Assembly (NCBI GenBank): GCA_013823945.1
Contig: PNMZ01000002.1
Location: 62,001 to 126,000 of the forward strand
Source: a bacterium
GTDB lineage: Bacteria > Armatimonadota > Fimbriimonadia > Fimbriimonadales > Fimbriimonadaceae
DNA length: 64,000 bases
Reading direction: 5' to 3'
A program made the position numbers and the translations under genes. Of the stretch, positions 15,508 through 25,208 are shown in pieces. Within the stretch, counting starts at the first letter, position 1. Each line of letters starts with the position of its first letter. The notes under the pieces were generated by a model, which worked only from the letters and a program-made list of their open reading frames with translations, had not been told where the DNA came from and ran no database searches.

Positions 15508-16683
15508 ATGGCTGAGACAGTGATTCCGTCGCGCTTTGGAGAGTTTGGAGGACGATACGTTCCCGAGACCCTTGTGCCAGCGTTGGACGAATTGACGGCT
15601 GCATTTGGGGAAGCGTGGGAAGATTCCGAATTTCAGGCGGAGTTTCGCGGATTGTTGCGGGATTATGTTGGTCGCCCAACGCCGTTGACGGAAGCTCCTC
15701 GGCTGAGTGATGAAACTGGCTACCTCGTTTCAATCAAGCGTGAGGATCTGAATCACACGGGGGCGCATAAGATCAACAATGCGCTTGGGCAGGTTTTGCT
15801 GGCGAAGAGAATGGGCAAGACTCGGATTATCGCCGAGACGGGGGCCGGTCAGCATGGGGTGGCGACAGCGACGATTTGTGCGAAGATGGGGCTGAAATGT
15901 GTTGTATACATGGGGGAAGAAGATACGGAGCGTCAGAGATTGAATGTTTTCCGGATGAAGCTTTTGGGGGCAGAGGTTCGCCCGGTGTCGAGCGGAACCA
16001 AGACTTTGAAGGATGCCTTAAATGAGGCGATGAGAGACTGGGTGACGAATGTTGAAGACACCCATTATGTGATAGGTACGGCTGCGGGGCCGCACCCTTA
16101 TCCTTTTATGGTGCGACAGTTTCACACGGTGATCGGCGAGGAAACGCGGGCGCAGTATTTGGAGCGACATGGTGTATTGCCGGATGTTGGAGTTGCGTGC
16201 GTTGGCGGCGGGAGTAACGCGATTGGATTTTTTCACGCGTTTGTACCGGATGAGTCAGTTCGGCTTTATGGAGTTGAGGCAGGTGGCGACGGGGTGGCGA
16301 CAGGTCGGCATGCGGCTCCTCTTTCGGCGGGTCGGCCAGGAGTTTTGCACGGGTCGTATTCTTATTTGATGCAAGATGATGAAGGACAGATTTTGCCGAC
16401 GGCTTCTGTTTCAGCTGGATTGGATTACCCGGGAGTGGGGGCGGAGCATAGCTACCTTAAAGATATTGGTCGTGTGACCTATCTTCCTGCGGCGGACGAG
16501 GAGGTTTTGGAGGCGTTCAGGTGGCTCTCTGAGAAAGAAGGATTGATCCCAGCATTTGAATCGGCTCACGCGTTTGCGGTTTTGCGGCATGGCATGTGGG
16601 AGGCGGGGACTCGGGTCGTGGTGAACTTGAGTGGACGGGGCGATAAGGACATGGAACGGGCTTCTCAGATTCTGCGGCTCTAG
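15508..16683 (+). CDS. trpB: Tryptophan synthase beta chain
   Basis: The 391-residue PLP enzyme joins indole and serine to make tryptophan. The start is the ATG at 15508 (a TTG lies directly before it). The N-terminal [13 protein letters not shown] and the PLP-lysine motif HTGAHKINN (Lys88) are standard for the main TrpB1 class, as are [19 protein letters not shown] (PLP phosphate loop) and HSYL. TrpB normally works in an alpha2beta2 complex with TrpA, but no trpA or other trp gene is in the window, so it is a solitary locus. Its stop codon abuts the stop of the AraC-type gene on the other strand. Confidence 0.96.
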   Translation: MAETVIPSRFGEFGGRYVPETLVPALDELTAAFGEAWEDSEFQAEFRGLLRDYVGRPTPLTEAPRLSDETGYLVSIKREDLNHTGAHKINNALGQVLLAKRMGKTRIIAETGAGQHGVATATICAKMGLKCVVYMGEEDTERQRLNVFRMKLLGAEVRPVSSGTKTLKDALNEAMRDWVTNVEDTHYVIGTAAGPHPYPFMVRQFHTVIGEETRAQYLERHGVLPDVGVACVGGGSNAIGFFHAFVPDESVRLYGVEAGGDGVATGRHAAPLSAGRPGVLHGSYSYLMQDDEGQILPTASVSAGLDYPGVGAEHSYLKDIGRVTYLPAADEEVLEAFRWLSEKEGLIPAFESAHAFAVLRHGMWEAGTRVVVNLSGRGDKDMERASQILRL

Positions 16684-17601
16684 CTAATCACAGAGATTCT
16701 GGATTCGTAGTTCACTCGGCAGAAACCCGGTGAATTCACGTAAAGCATTGCGAATAGCTTGCGGCGATCCAAACCCGCATTGGTCTGATATCAGGGCAAT
16801 GGAGTCGTTGGAAGAAATAACGCGCTCAATTGCGATTTCCGTTCGGCACCGATCAACAAATTCGGGGAATCCCATATTTGCGGTGGCTTTAAAGAGTCGG
16901 CTGAGGTGAAAAGGAGAGTAACCAGCGACTTCAGCCGCACCGCTGAGACTCCAATTTTTTTCCGGATGAGCCTTGATGGCGTTGACGAGATCACTAATTG
17001 ACCCTCCTGTTTCGTTGAACAGCGGAGTTAGCTGAAAGTGCCTGACAGATTTATTTCTCTCGTGAACTAGCATATTGATCCAGGCGAGATTAAAGTTTGG
17101 ATACTTATCCAACCGTTCAATTCCTTCGATTGCCCGTTTACAGAGATCGCCAACGACGCGAGAGCAACTTGGCACATGGAATGGTCTAGACACCATATGC
17201 GAATGAGTAGGAATTGCCGAATGGTCTTTAATCCAATGGGCAAAAAGCCATTGCTGAGAACCGCGACCGAGCAAGATTTGCCATTTCTCGTCTGGGAGGA
17301 TGTGCATTGCGGTTCCTTGGCTCATAAAGACTGGTGTTGATCCTTCTTTGAGAAGAAGGGCTGAACCAATTGAGCAGTAGAGAATTCTGTGAAATTCGGT
17401 TAGCTCGGAGATCATATGGTAGTTGGGAGAAACGATAAATCCTTGGAGGGCCTGAATTACGGGATAATTTTCTAAGGCCGCGTATCGGTCATCCGGATCG
17501 GAGATCACGGCTTTGTTCAAACCTGGTGACTCAACTTCCATAGTTTGTAGAATACGTGACTCTGTGGGAAATTGTTGGATTTTAGAATTACTTTTAATCA
17601 T
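16684..17601 (-). CDS. AraC-family transcriptional regulator, copy 1
   Basis: The 305-residue protein ends in an AraC-type double helix-turn-helix domain (about 205-300): AAEVAGYSPFHLSRLFK is the first helix-turn-helix and ISDQCGFGSPQAIRNALREFTGFLPSELR the second. The N-terminal 190 residues would sense a ligand but match no family I recognise. Later starts such as the ATG at 17541 are possible. It is divergent from asd with 48 bases between starts, so it may regulate asd. It is a paralog of 18685-19608; the DNA-binding halves are very similar (CGFGSPQA, GYSPFHLSR), the sensor halves less so. Confidence 0.85.
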   Translation of the reverse strand: MIKSNSKIQQFPTESRILQTMEVESPGLNKAVISDPDDRYAALENYPVIQALQGFIVSPNYHMISELTEFHRILYCSIGSALLLKEGSTPVFMSQGTAMHILPDEKWQILLGRGSQQWLFAHWIKDHSAIPTHSHMVSRPFHVPSCSRVVGDLCKRAIEGIERLDKYPNFNLAWINMLVHERNKSVRHFQLTPLFNETGGSISDLVNAIKAHPEKNWSLSGAAEVAGYSPFHLSRLFKATANMGFPEFVDRCRTEIAIERVISSNDSIALISDQCGFGSPQAIRNALREFTGFLPSELRIQNLCD

Positions 17602-17649
17602 TTTTATCTCCCACGGAGTCCTGACCGAAATTTGCTGAATATCCCTACA

Positions 17650-18708
17650 ATGGAGTGGATGAATAGTGGACTTTCGGTCGGAGTCGTAGGTGCGACGGGG
17701 GCAGTTGGCTGCGAGATTTTGGGATTATTGCTTCTTCGTGGCTGGCCCATTGCCAATCTGGTCGCGTTTGGAAGTTCGCGATCTGTTGGGAGAACAATCA
17801 AGTTTGGAAGCAAGGATGTTGCCATTGAAAACTTTGACTCTGATCACAATCTTGGGCTAGATATTATATTTTTTGCTACAGATTCGGCAGTTTCTCGTCG
17901 TTTTGCGGAGAAATCAGCAAGTTTAAGCACCCTGGTTATTGATAATTCGAGCGCCTTTAGGATGGAGCCGGATGTACCACTAGTGATTCCAGAAATCAAT
18001 TTGGGAGTCGTTCGACCTGATCAGTGGTTGATCGCGAACCCCAATTGCAGCACGATTATTCTGCTGATGGCGGTTGCTCCGCTTCGTATATTCGGTCGAA
18101 TTCGGCGAATTGTGGTGAGTACTTACCAATCGGCAAGCGGGGCGGGGCGGGACGCGATGGTGGAATTGGAGGAGTCCACTCGGGCATATTTGAAGGGAGA
18201 GGGATTTGAACCTAAAGTATTGCCTCATCCCTATGCGTTCAATGTTTTTAGCCATAACTCCGAGATTGACGGGTCCGGTTATAACGGTGAGGAGGTGAAG
18301 ATGATTCACGAGAGTCGGAAGATATTGGGTGATCCGGAGATTCTGGTGAATCCGACTTGTGTTCGGGTTCCTGTTCTGCGTTCTCATAGTGAGTCTATAA
18401 CGATTGAATTTGAAGGTCCAGCTCCTGGAATTGATGAAGTGCGGCGTGCTTTGATGGAATTTTCTGGAGTTCGAGTTGTGGATGATCGAGAGCGGAATTA
18501 TTTCCCGATGCCGAATGATGCGAACGGGGCCGGTGACGTGCTCGTTGGTCGAATTCGCCAAGATGCTTCGAACCGGAACGCGATCAGCTTGTTTGCATGC
18601 GGTGATCAGTTGTTGAAAGGAGCAGCACTCAATGCAGTCCAGATTGCAGAAGGACTATTTGACCGGTTTGGTTTGGAAAAGTACTTACTCTCCGCCTCTT
18701 CCTCTTAA
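17650..18708 (+). CDS. asd: Aspartate-semialdehyde dehydrogenase
   Basis: The enzyme reduces aspartyl phosphate to aspartate semialdehyde in the pathway to lysine, diaminopimelate, threonine and methionine. The start is the ATG at 17650 (MEWMNSGLSVGVVGATGAVG), giving 352 residues; an in-frame ORF upstream to 17572 overlaps the divergent regulator. Visible motifs are the NADP loop GATGAVG, SAFRME, ANPNCSTI with catalytic Cys133, TYQSASGAG, and RVPVLRSHSE with the catalytic histidine. lysC and dap genes are not adjacent. It is flanked by two AraC-type paralogs; its 3' end overlaps the second by 24 bases. Confidence 0.94.
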   Translation: MEWMNSGLSVGVVGATGAVGCEILGLLLLRGWPIANLVAFGSSRSVGRTIKFGSKDVAIENFDSDHNLGLDIIFFATDSAVSRRFAEKSASLSTLVIDNSSAFRMEPDVPLVIPEINLGVVRPDQWLIANPNCSTIILLMAVAPLRIFGRIRRIVVSTYQSASGAGRDAMVELEESTRAYLKGEGFEPKVLPHPYAFNVFSHNSEIDGSGYNGEEVKMIHESRKILGDPEILVNPTCVRVPVLRSHSESITIEFEGPAPGIDEVRRALMEFSGVRVVDDRERNYFPMPNDANGAGDVLVGRIRQDASNRNAISLFACGDQLLKGAALNAVQIAEGLFDRFGLEKYLLSASSS

Positions 18709-19608
18709 TTCGGTGGGGAGGAATCCAGTGTGTTCGCGGATAGCAGTTCTCATTGCTTGAGGAGATCCGAAGCCACATTGTTCCGAGATCATCTGCATGG
18801 GTGTATGGGAATGAAGGATAAGTGGAATGGCTGCTTCGGTCCGGCAGAGTTCAACAAATTTCGGCAGTCCAACAGCGAGATTGGCTCTGAAGATTCTTGA
18901 CAAGTGAAAGGGTGAATAGCCCGCAACTTGGGCAGCTCGAGCGAGATTCCAATCCGTTTGTGGGCTTGTGAGAATGGATTCTAGTAGGAGTTGTAGGTTT
19001 TCTTCTAGCTCACCGGATGACCGAGTGAATTTGAACGGAATGCTGTTGGAAGTTCGATCGTGGATTTGCGAATTGATCCATGCGAGGAGGAGATGCGGAA
19101 CATCGTCGGTTGCACCATCTCGGAGGCAAATTTCACGGGTGAGAGCCTTGGATGATTCACTTGAATTGTCCAAATGAAAAATGGCTGATGATTCAGAAAC
19201 GGTTGGAACAAAGAGTCCGGTTGGTTCCCAGTATGCTGTAAGCCAGTTGTGCTCTCCCCGGCCGAGCAGGAGGTCACAGACGAAATTTTCGGCTAGGTAG
19301 ATACACGATCCTGCTGAGACAAATGTCGTTTTGCCGTCCTCATCAATCAACAATGCAGTTCCAGTCAAGATCTGAAGATAGCGGGCGTAGTCCGGTTCTC
19401 TAGAGATCGGGTGATATACGGGAGAATCGAGGTCACAGAGTCGGTGGAGGAAACGCGGGAACCCGTTTGGTCTGGTCAGACCGTTCTGATATCGCGGTTT
19501 GTCGGCATCTAATGCTATGTCGTAAATAGGTGGGGTTACGAGAGCAGTTGACCCAGTAGCTCTCACTTTTCGTTCGTTGCCGTTTTCATTTTCTTGGAGG
19601 TAGCTCAT
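18685..19608 (-). CDS. AraC-family transcriptional regulator, copy 2
   Basis: This 307-residue protein is a paralog of the regulator at 16684-17601. The C-terminal double helix-turn-helix is at about 210-305 (AAQVAGYSPFHLSRIFR and ISEQCGFGSPQAMRTAIREHTGFLPTELR). The N-terminal sensor region shares spaced motifs with copy 1 (LL..GRG..NWL.AYW compared with LLGRGSQQWLFAHW). Its 3' end overlaps the asd 3' end. Two regulators of one family around a biosynthetic gene suggest duplication of a local regulator; targets are unknown. Confidence 0.85.
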   Translation of the reverse strand: MSYLQENENGNERKVRATGSTALVTPPIYDIALDADKPRYQNGLTRPNGFPRFLHRLCDLDSPVYHPISREPDYARYLQILTGTALLIDEDGKTTFVSAGSCIYLAENFVCDLLLGRGEHNWLTAYWEPTGLFVPTVSESSAIFHLDNSSESSKALTREICLRDGATDDVPHLLLAWINSQIHDRTSNSIPFKFTRSSGELEENLQLLLESILTSPQTDWNLARAAQVAGYSPFHLSRIFRANLAVGLPKFVELCRTEAAIPLILHSHTPMQMISEQCGFGSPQAMRTAIREHTGFLPTELRGRGGE

Positions 19609-19827
19609 TATCTCTTTGGCCCGTTCGTTGTGTTGGCAACTATGCTCCAGTAGGGTCTTTGAATAATCTTCGGAAGATTTGGCTCGTTTGTTCCAAATGT
19701 TGGAGAAAAACCACTAAAGTTGTCTTTAGGGACACGCGATGGGGCAAAGTAATTGTTCCTGAAAATTCATTTAGTCCTGGCATGAAAGGCCCGGTGAATA
19801 CGAATTCCAGGTTCAATGTTAACGGGA
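19609..19827. other. Gene-free spacer with inverted repeats upstream of AraC copy 2
   Basis: The 219-base spacer holds two short inverted repeats: AATCTT-CGG-AAGATT at 19665-19679, which looks like an operator, and CTAAAG-TTGT-CTTTAG at 19724-19739. It includes the AraC copy 2 promoter region and the end of the DUF1501 gene. An open frame at 19816-20031 runs over the DUF1501 gene on the other strand and is not credible. Confidence 0.35.
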
Positions 19828-21135
19828 CTATATGATTTTTTGAGTCTGATGAGTGAGTCCGGGAAACAGCTCAGCCGTTTGCATATTCTTGAGGTGAGTG
19901 GTGGAAATGTCGGCGAGGACATTGCGGTAGTCCGTTGTCACCTGAAGATCTCCTGGTCCAGTAAGGCTATCTGGGACAAGGGTTGGCCAATCGGCATAAA
20001 CTTTTCCTCCATTGATGGGTTCACCAAGTAGGATCATGCATCCTCCAGCTCCATGGTCAGTGCCCAAGCCGGAATTTTCGGCAACACGTCGTCCGAATTC
20101 GGTTTGAACGCAAATGACGATTCGGTTCATTTCAGCTTTGAGGTCGGTGCGGAATGCAGCGATAGAGTCGGCGACATCTTTGAGGAGTTCATAAAGCCAC
20201 CCTTCGGTATTACCTTGAGTGATGTGGCTATCCCATCCAACGCTATCGAGGCATGCGACTTCGAGTCCGACATCTTGTTTAATCAGAAAGGCAGTTTCGC
20301 GAAATGCTTGCCCCAGTTGAGAGTTGGGATAGTTTGCGCCTGAGTCTGGTTTGTAATTTCGGGGGTCTTGCTCGTTGAGGAGCTTGAGGACACGAAGCGT
20401 GTCGCGACCGGCGGCGGCAATTTCGTTTTCGCCGCGGTCATAGAGAGCGGTCAGATCTTGGTGCCAGTTTTTGGAGTCGTTTTGAAGACGATATTCGGAT
20501 AGATGATTGATGGCGAGGGCACCGTTTGCTCCGCTGAGCGAGTCGGGCATTGTGCTGCTAAAGGCGACGGCTCGCAAGGGTGCCTGTCGCTCAGATGTTG
20601 AATTGAGGTGACGCGCAAGCCATCCTCCGTTGACCCGGCCAACTTCGTTTTTGAGGCCAAGTTCCATGGTTGACATGGCTTGAAAATGGCTGTGCGTGGT
20701 GTCATAGCTCCCGACGGCGTGGACAAACGCGAGATTGCCTTCGGCGTAGTCGGAAAAAAGGGGCAATAGGGCGGGGTTGATGCCGAAGAATCCGTCGAGG
20801 TCAGTGAGGCGTTGACGTTCTGGTTTGCCTGACTTGGGTTGGGCAATGGCAAGGCTCGGTCGAAGCCGGTAGTAGTCATCTTCGCCGTAGGGGGCGACGA
20901 TGTTCAGCCCGTCGGCACCGCCGCGGAGGAATAAGGAAACAAAGATTGGTCCGTTGCTTCGGTCAGATCGAATATAGGCTTGACCCAATGCGGTCTTTGA
21001 TCCGGCCCACCAGACTCCACCCGCGATGAGAGATGCGGATGCGGTTAGAATTTGTCGACGAGATATTTGGGGTTGAGGGCGGTCGAGGCGACCGTCTCCG
21101 TCGCAGAATGTCCATTTGTGGTTTTTCATCGCCAT
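19828..21135 (-). CDS. DUF1501 protein, Tat-exported
   Basis: The 435-residue protein carries a twin-arginine signal (SRRQILTASASLIAGG at about 24-40) and a DUF1501 domain with FLRGGADGLNIVAPYGEDDYYRLRP, FGINPALLPLF and GTDHGAGGCMILLG, related to the alkaline-phosphatase-like sulfatase fold. Members are exported folded, and their function is not established. It follows a DUF1800 gene with a 10-base overlap (GGAG lies five bases before the start), the usual gene pair in Planctomycetes, Armatimonadota and others, which suggests that the two proteins work together outside the cytoplasm. Confidence 0.9.
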   Translation of the reverse strand: MAMKNHKWTFCDGDGRLDRPQPQISRRQILTASASLIAGGVWWAGSKTALGQAYIRSDRSNGPIFVSLFLRGGADGLNIVAPYGEDDYYRLRPSLAIAQPKSGKPERQRLTDLDGFFGINPALLPLFSDYAEGNLAFVHAVGSYDTTHSHFQAMSTMELGLKNEVGRVNGGWLARHLNSTSERQAPLRAVAFSSTMPDSLSGANGALAINHLSEYRLQNDSKNWHQDLTALYDRGENEIAAAGRDTLRVLKLLNEQDPRNYKPDSGANYPNSQLGQAFRETAFLIKQDVGLEVACLDSVGWDSHITQGNTEGWLYELLKDVADSIAAFRTDLKAEMNRIVICVQTEFGRRVAENSGLGTDHGAGGCMILLGEPINGGKVYADWPTLVPDSLTGPGDLQVTTDYRNVLADISTTHLKNMQTAELFPGLTHQTQKII

Positions 21136-22559
21136 TGATACTCCGGAGAGGCTAGGGCCAGTGCGATTTGCATAGGCAGTGGTTTTGACTTGAGAATTTG
21201 GTTGAGATTCTTTAGTTGATTGGAGGAGGGATCACGGCGAAAGGCAATTGCTACGCCGGATGGGACAGGGAGGTTTAATGCGGTTCTTTTCGGGTCAATG
21301 TTGGTGTTATCCAGTCCTCCATTAGTTAGACGCGAAGCGAAATTCCACCTTGGAAGAAGGGAGGCTGTCCATGCGGTTGGCTCGGTTGGGAATCCGTCGG
21401 GCATCGGCCACAGGTAGAGGGGTTGCCCCATTTCAGCAAGGAGGTTTTGAACAGGAAGCCCGGCATCGGTGGCGGCGTCTGTGGCGCGAAGGGCACTGAC
21501 GATGAAATCTAATGGGCGCTTGATTACTGGCTCTGTTGAAGTTGGGAATTCGCGATGGATGATGCGGAGGAGTGCAGGGATATTGCCATCGGTTTTCAAA
21601 AATGTCTCCGCCATTTCGGCTTGACATTTGTGATCAGGGTCGCCTAGGAAGTAGTCACAGAGTTTGCGGGTGATATGACGAGCCGTGCTGGGGTGGAGTG
21701 CAGCGAGCCGAACCACGGTTTCGCCATCCGAGATGTCTCCACCGGCAGGAATTTTGATTCCGAGAACAACTTTTTCTTCTTTGTCGTGTATTTCGTCGAT
21801 GAATAAGAATGCCCCTTTCTTTTTGAGGAATCCGCGTTCCTCGGACCATCCCGTGAAACATCGAGCGGCTTCCATAACATCTTTTTGGGTGTATCCTCCT
21901 TCGACTCCGAGGGTATGGAGCTCGAGGAGTTCTCTTGCGTAATTTTCATTAGGGTGTGCGGCGGTGGAAGCTTGCTGGTCGAGGTAGAGCAGCATGGCGG
22001 TGGATTTCGCTGACGCCATGATCATGTCGGGAAAGTTGCCGAGGGCATGTTTTCGGATGACGTTTCGTTCATCCCACGGTTTGCGGTAGACCGCGAGGCC
22101 CTTTTTGGCATAGATGTTAAAGTGATTTGTCCAGAAATCAACCATCCGTTCGCGGAGTTGCCAGGGGGAATAAGTGGCACGAAGGATAGCGGCTTGTTGC
22201 ATTTGGGCGATGATGGCTTCTTCTTTCCAGTCGCGCAGATCCCAGGGTCCGAGGTGATTGATTTCAAGTCTTTCGAGCCGAGTTACAAGGTGAGTTGGCT
22301 CGTCGTCCGTGGGATTGAGCTGAGATTCGAACCATGTTTGTGGAGTGGACTGATTGAACTGTTCAAGATCCGCAGAATGCGGGCCGAATCCGAATCGGTT
22401 CAGAGTGGCAACGGCAATATCGTCTTGGGGCAGGGGAGAGGCAATCGGGCTTCGGGCAGCTTCGTAGGCTGCGTTGGCGGCTCGATTACATCCGGTGAGA
22501 GCGATTGTGCCGATTCCGGCAGCAGTGAATCCGAGGGCTTCGCGGCGGGTGAGTTTCAT
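21126..22559 (-). CDS. DUF1800 protein, Tat-exported lipoprotein
   Basis: The 477-residue protein starts with a Tat motif and a lipobox (TRREALGFTAAG, then LTGC at about 20-24), so it is probably a Tat-exported lipoprotein. The DUF1800 domain shows LNRFGFGP near 53-60, FWTNHFNIYAKKG, HPNENYARELLELHTLGVEGGYTQKDV and FTGW. The biochemical function of the family is unknown. It is the upstream partner of the DUF1501 gene. Gap to the next upstream gene is 23 bases, so a three-gene operon with 22583-23104 is possible. Confidence 0.92.
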   Translation of the reverse strand: MKLTRREALGFTAAGIGTIALTGCNRAANAAYEAARSPIASPLPQDDIAVATLNRFGFGPHSADLEQFNQSTPQTWFESQLNPTDDEPTHLVTRLERLEINHLGPWDLRDWKEEAIIAQMQQAAILRATYSPWQLRERMVDFWTNHFNIYAKKGLAVYRKPWDERNVIRKHALGNFPDMIMASAKSTAMLLYLDQQASTAAHPNENYARELLELHTLGVEGGYTQKDVMEAARCFTGWSEERGFLKKKGAFLFIDEIHDKEEKVVLGIKIPAGGDISDGETVVRLAALHPSTARHITRKLCDYFLGDPDHKCQAEMAETFLKTDGNIPALLRIIHREFPTSTEPVIKRPLDFIVSALRATDAATDAGLPVQNLLAEMGQPLYLWPMPDGFPTEPTAWTASLLPRWNFASRLTNGGLDNTNIDPKRTALNLPVPSGVAIAFRRDPSSNQLKNLNQILKSKPLPMQIALALASPEYQWR

Positions 22560-22582
22560 TGCTTGGGTTACCTTGTTTGTGT

Positions 22583-23104
22583 TTAGGATTCGGCTCTTTG
22601 CCAGGGTGTCTCTACAGCCCGGCGGCTAAGGAATCCGTGGGCGAAGGATCCAACTGAGGCGAAGAGAATGATGGGGGCAAAGAAGAACCAGCCAAGGAAT
22701 GGGATGTTGAGTGCCCCAATGATGAGTCCGGCGGCGCGAACGGTGGCAGGGAAAAGAGCCATGGCCCCGTTTTCGGCGGAGCTGCGAATGCGGTCGGTGG
22801 TGAGGCGAGTGAGACCAGCTCCACCTACGGCGGCACAGCCGAGGAAGGCAAGGGTAAGGAACAAGGCAAGAATTTTCGTGAGCTGGATAGGAAGGGCCGC
22901 AAGGAGCACGATGAGGAAAATAGCGGGGGTGAGAAGTCCGGCTCCGATTGCAATTGTTCGACCGGGGTTGTTATCCAGTTGGTGGGCCATCTTTGCGGCT
23001 CGCGCCGGGAGAAGAATGCTGAAGAAGACCATTCCGCAGAAAAGGGAGAGGCTGAAGAGGGCGATTCCGCCGAAGACCATCAATACGTCGCCAATTGTTG
23101 TCAT
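22583..23104 (-). CDS. Four-helix membrane protein, unknown
   Basis: I recognise no family. I choose the ATG at 23104 because AAGGAG stands 12 bases before it; an earlier ATG at 23131 would add nine residues. The protein then has 173 residues and about four hydrophobic segments (near 10-33, 50-72, 77-97, 125-155), with GALNIPFLGWFFFAPIILF between the last ones. It lies upstream of and close to the DUF1800/DUF1501 pair on the same strand and divergent from the GT-C protein, so it may be part of the same transcript. Confidence 0.7.
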   Translation of the reverse strand: MTTIGDVLMVFGGIALFSLSLFCGMVFFSILLPARAAKMAHQLDNNPGRTIAIGAGLLTPAIFLIVLLAALPIQLTKILALFLTLAFLGCAAVGGAGLTRLTTDRIRSSAENGAMALFPATVRAAGLIIGALNIPFLGWFFFAPIILFASVGSFAHGFLSRRAVETPWQRAES

Positions 23105-23270
23105 GATTTTGGATTTCTCCTTGGATGTCATCTTAAGGGACTTTTTTGTGAGACCAAATGATTTGTTCCGAGCGGGTCTTCTGCCTGGGCCATTGGTTGG
23201 TCATTTCAGACGGAAGTCCCGAGAGCATGTCTGTAATCCGTAGGGAGTGTGGTTTTAGGTTCAAAGTGCT

Positions 23271-25208
23271 ATGATTGAGGGGATGGTTGCGCTGGTTTTG
23301 ACAGGTTTATTTTGCCTTGCGGTGACGTTGGGATTCCGTGGCCTGTTGGCGCGCTGGTTGGACGACTTAGATCCCCAGGAGGCTTATGGGGTTGCGGGAT
23401 TGGTCGGTCTTGGGCTTTGCGGCACGCTGGCGGTCGGGATCGGTTTGATTCCCGGGGCATTGCGTTTTGGGACAATGGGGATTGGGATTTTGGTTTTAGG
23501 TTTGGCGACGTTGGGAGCTAAGAAATACGGGTCAGGACTTCTGAACTCGAGCAAACCGGAAACGGTTGGTTTGGCGGGGGCGGGATTGCTCGCTTTGATG
23601 GCTTTCTTTCCGATGGTGGCCTCGCAGACGCCGAGTACAACGATGGATTGGGACTCGTTGGCATATCATTTGGCGGTTCCCAAGCTATGGCTTGAAGCAA
23701 ACCAGGTGACCTGGGTGCAAACGATTCACCACTCGAATTTTCCGTTTGCGTTGGATGGGCTGTATCTCTTTGGTCTGCAGTGGGGGAATGAGTTCGGGGC
23801 TAAGGCATTTATGTTTTTCGTGATGCTCATTGGCGCACGCGCACTGTTTGGATTAGCTAGAAGATGGGGTGCAGGGGAGTGGGCGATTCTGGCACCGATC
23901 GCCTTCATGGCTTCTCCGGTCGTGTTATGGGAGTCAGGGACGGCATACATTGATGCAGGCCACGGGCTGTTTGCTGGATTGGGTGTTTTGTACGTTGCGG
24001 AAATGGTGTATAGGATGAGCCGAGAAGACGAAATTGGCGGATTGGCTCTGGTTTCTGGCTTGTGTTGGGGTTTAGCGTTGGGCACGAAGTTGACGGGTTT
24101 GCAAACATTCTTTGCGGCAGGTCTGTTGTTCTTGATTTTTGGGGCGAAGCGAATGGGCAAGATGGGGAAGCCAGTTGGAGTGGTTGCTGGAGTGGCACTC
24201 GTCGTTGCAGGAGTATGGTTTGTGAAATCTGCAGTGTTCACAGGGAATCCGGTTTTTCCGTTCTTTTTTGAGCAACTAGGTGGGCGCGGGTGGGATCAGT
24301 GGCGGGCGGATATTTATCGGAATGAGCAACAGACTTTCGGAGTTGGGAAAGATTTGATGTCGCTAGGCCATGCAGTTTTGGGGTTGGGATATCAGCCTGG
24401 GCGATATGTGAACCCAGGTCAGACGCTGGGGATGGGATTCCCGACGGGAGCTGTAGGTTTTTTGACGTTATTGACCTTTGTTTTTTGGGCGGTGAGTGGC
24501 AAGTTGGGGCCACGTGAACGATTTGTTTTGGCATGGGTTGGATTGTCGTTTTTGATGTGGTTTGTGTTGAGTCAGCAGAGTCGGTACTTGACGTTTTTGG
24601 TTGTTCCGGCCTCAGCTTTGGTTGCTTTGGCCCCGAAGAGGATTTCGATGGGGAAGGTTTTGGCGGGGGCGGCAGTGGTTCAAGCACTTGCAAGCATTTA
24701 TGTTCTGGTCAATTTTGGATTTGCGGATCAGTGGAAAGTGGCGACGGGGAACTTGTCCCCGGCGGATTACCGGAAAAAGACGACCAGTTTTGCGACGATG
24801 GCGGATGTGATTAACAACAATTCTGAAGTAATAGAAGTTGCGCTGTTCGATGAGGTCTTCGGGTTTTTATTGGAGAAGAAATACTTCTGGGCGAATCCGG
24901 GTCACAGCGATCGGTTGCCGTTTGAGAAGATGGTGAGTGGAGATGACCTGGCTGATGAGCTGGTGCGACAAGGCGTTAGCCACGTTTACTTGTCCAACGC
25001 GTTTTCGGATCGCGCTTCGGTGACGAAGTGGCTCGCATCGGCGGGGATGATTGCTGATTTACCGTGGTCAGAAGAAGAGCGGGCTGCGATGCTCGCCAAT
25101 CGGGAGATTTCGTGGAAGGTGTTGCTGGCCGATGCGGTTCGATCAGGCCGGCTCACAATTGCGAGTGAGCCGATTGATCCGAGGGGATTGCTCTTTAAAG
25201 TGAACTAG
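23271..25208 (+). CDS. GT-C-type multispanning membrane glycosyltransferase-like protein
   Basis: The 645-residue protein has about 11-13 predicted membrane segments in its first 480 residues and a soluble C-terminal part (about 490-645). After the third or fourth segment comes TTMDWDSLAYHLAVPKLWLE (about 123-142), an acidic first loop of the kind that binds metal and lipid-linked sugar in the GT-39/ArnT-like GT-C fold. The C-terminal domain with LFDEVFGFLLEKKYFWANP resembles the periplasmic part of such proteins. It probably transfers a sugar from a polyprenyl-phosphate donor on the outer face of the membrane. Substrate is unknown. Its stop TAG shares CTAG with the stop of the convergent DUF899 gene. 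Confidence 0.75.
   Translation: MIEGMVALVLTGLFCLAVTLGFRGLLARWLDDLDPQEAYGVAGLVGLGLCGTLAVGIGLIPGALRFGTMGIGILVLGLATLGAKKYGSGLLNSSKPETVGLAGAGLLALMAFFPMVASQTPSTTMDWDSLAYHLAVPKLWLEANQVTWVQTIHHSNFPFALDGLYLFGLQWGNEFGAKAFMFFVMLIGARALFGLARRWGAGEWAILAPIAFMASPVVLWESGTAYIDAGHGLFAGLGVLYVAEMVYRMSREDEIGGLALVSGLCWGLALGTKLTGLQTFFAAGLLFLIFGAKRMGKMGKPVGVVAGVALVVAGVWFVKSAVFTGNPVFPFFFEQLGGRGWDQWRADIYRNEQQTFGVGKDLMSLGHAVLGLGYQPGRYVNPGQTLGMGFPTGAVGFLTLLTFVFWAVSGKLGPRERFVLAWVGLSFLMWFVLSQQSRYLTFLVVPASALVALAPKRISMGKVLAGAAVVQALASIYVLVNFGFADQWKVATGNLSPADYRKKTTSFATMADVINNNSEVIEVALFDEVFGFLLEKKYFWANPGHSDRLPFEKMVSGDDLADELVRQGVSHVYLSNAFSDRASVTKWLASAGMIADLPWSEEERAAMLANREISWKVLLADAVRSGRLTIASEPIDPRGLLFKVN

Noticed and set aside
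19816-20031. Short plus-strand frame between AraC copy 2 and the DUF1501 gene
   Set aside because: It lies almost wholly over the conserved end of the DUF1501 gene on the other strand and has no recognisable content.
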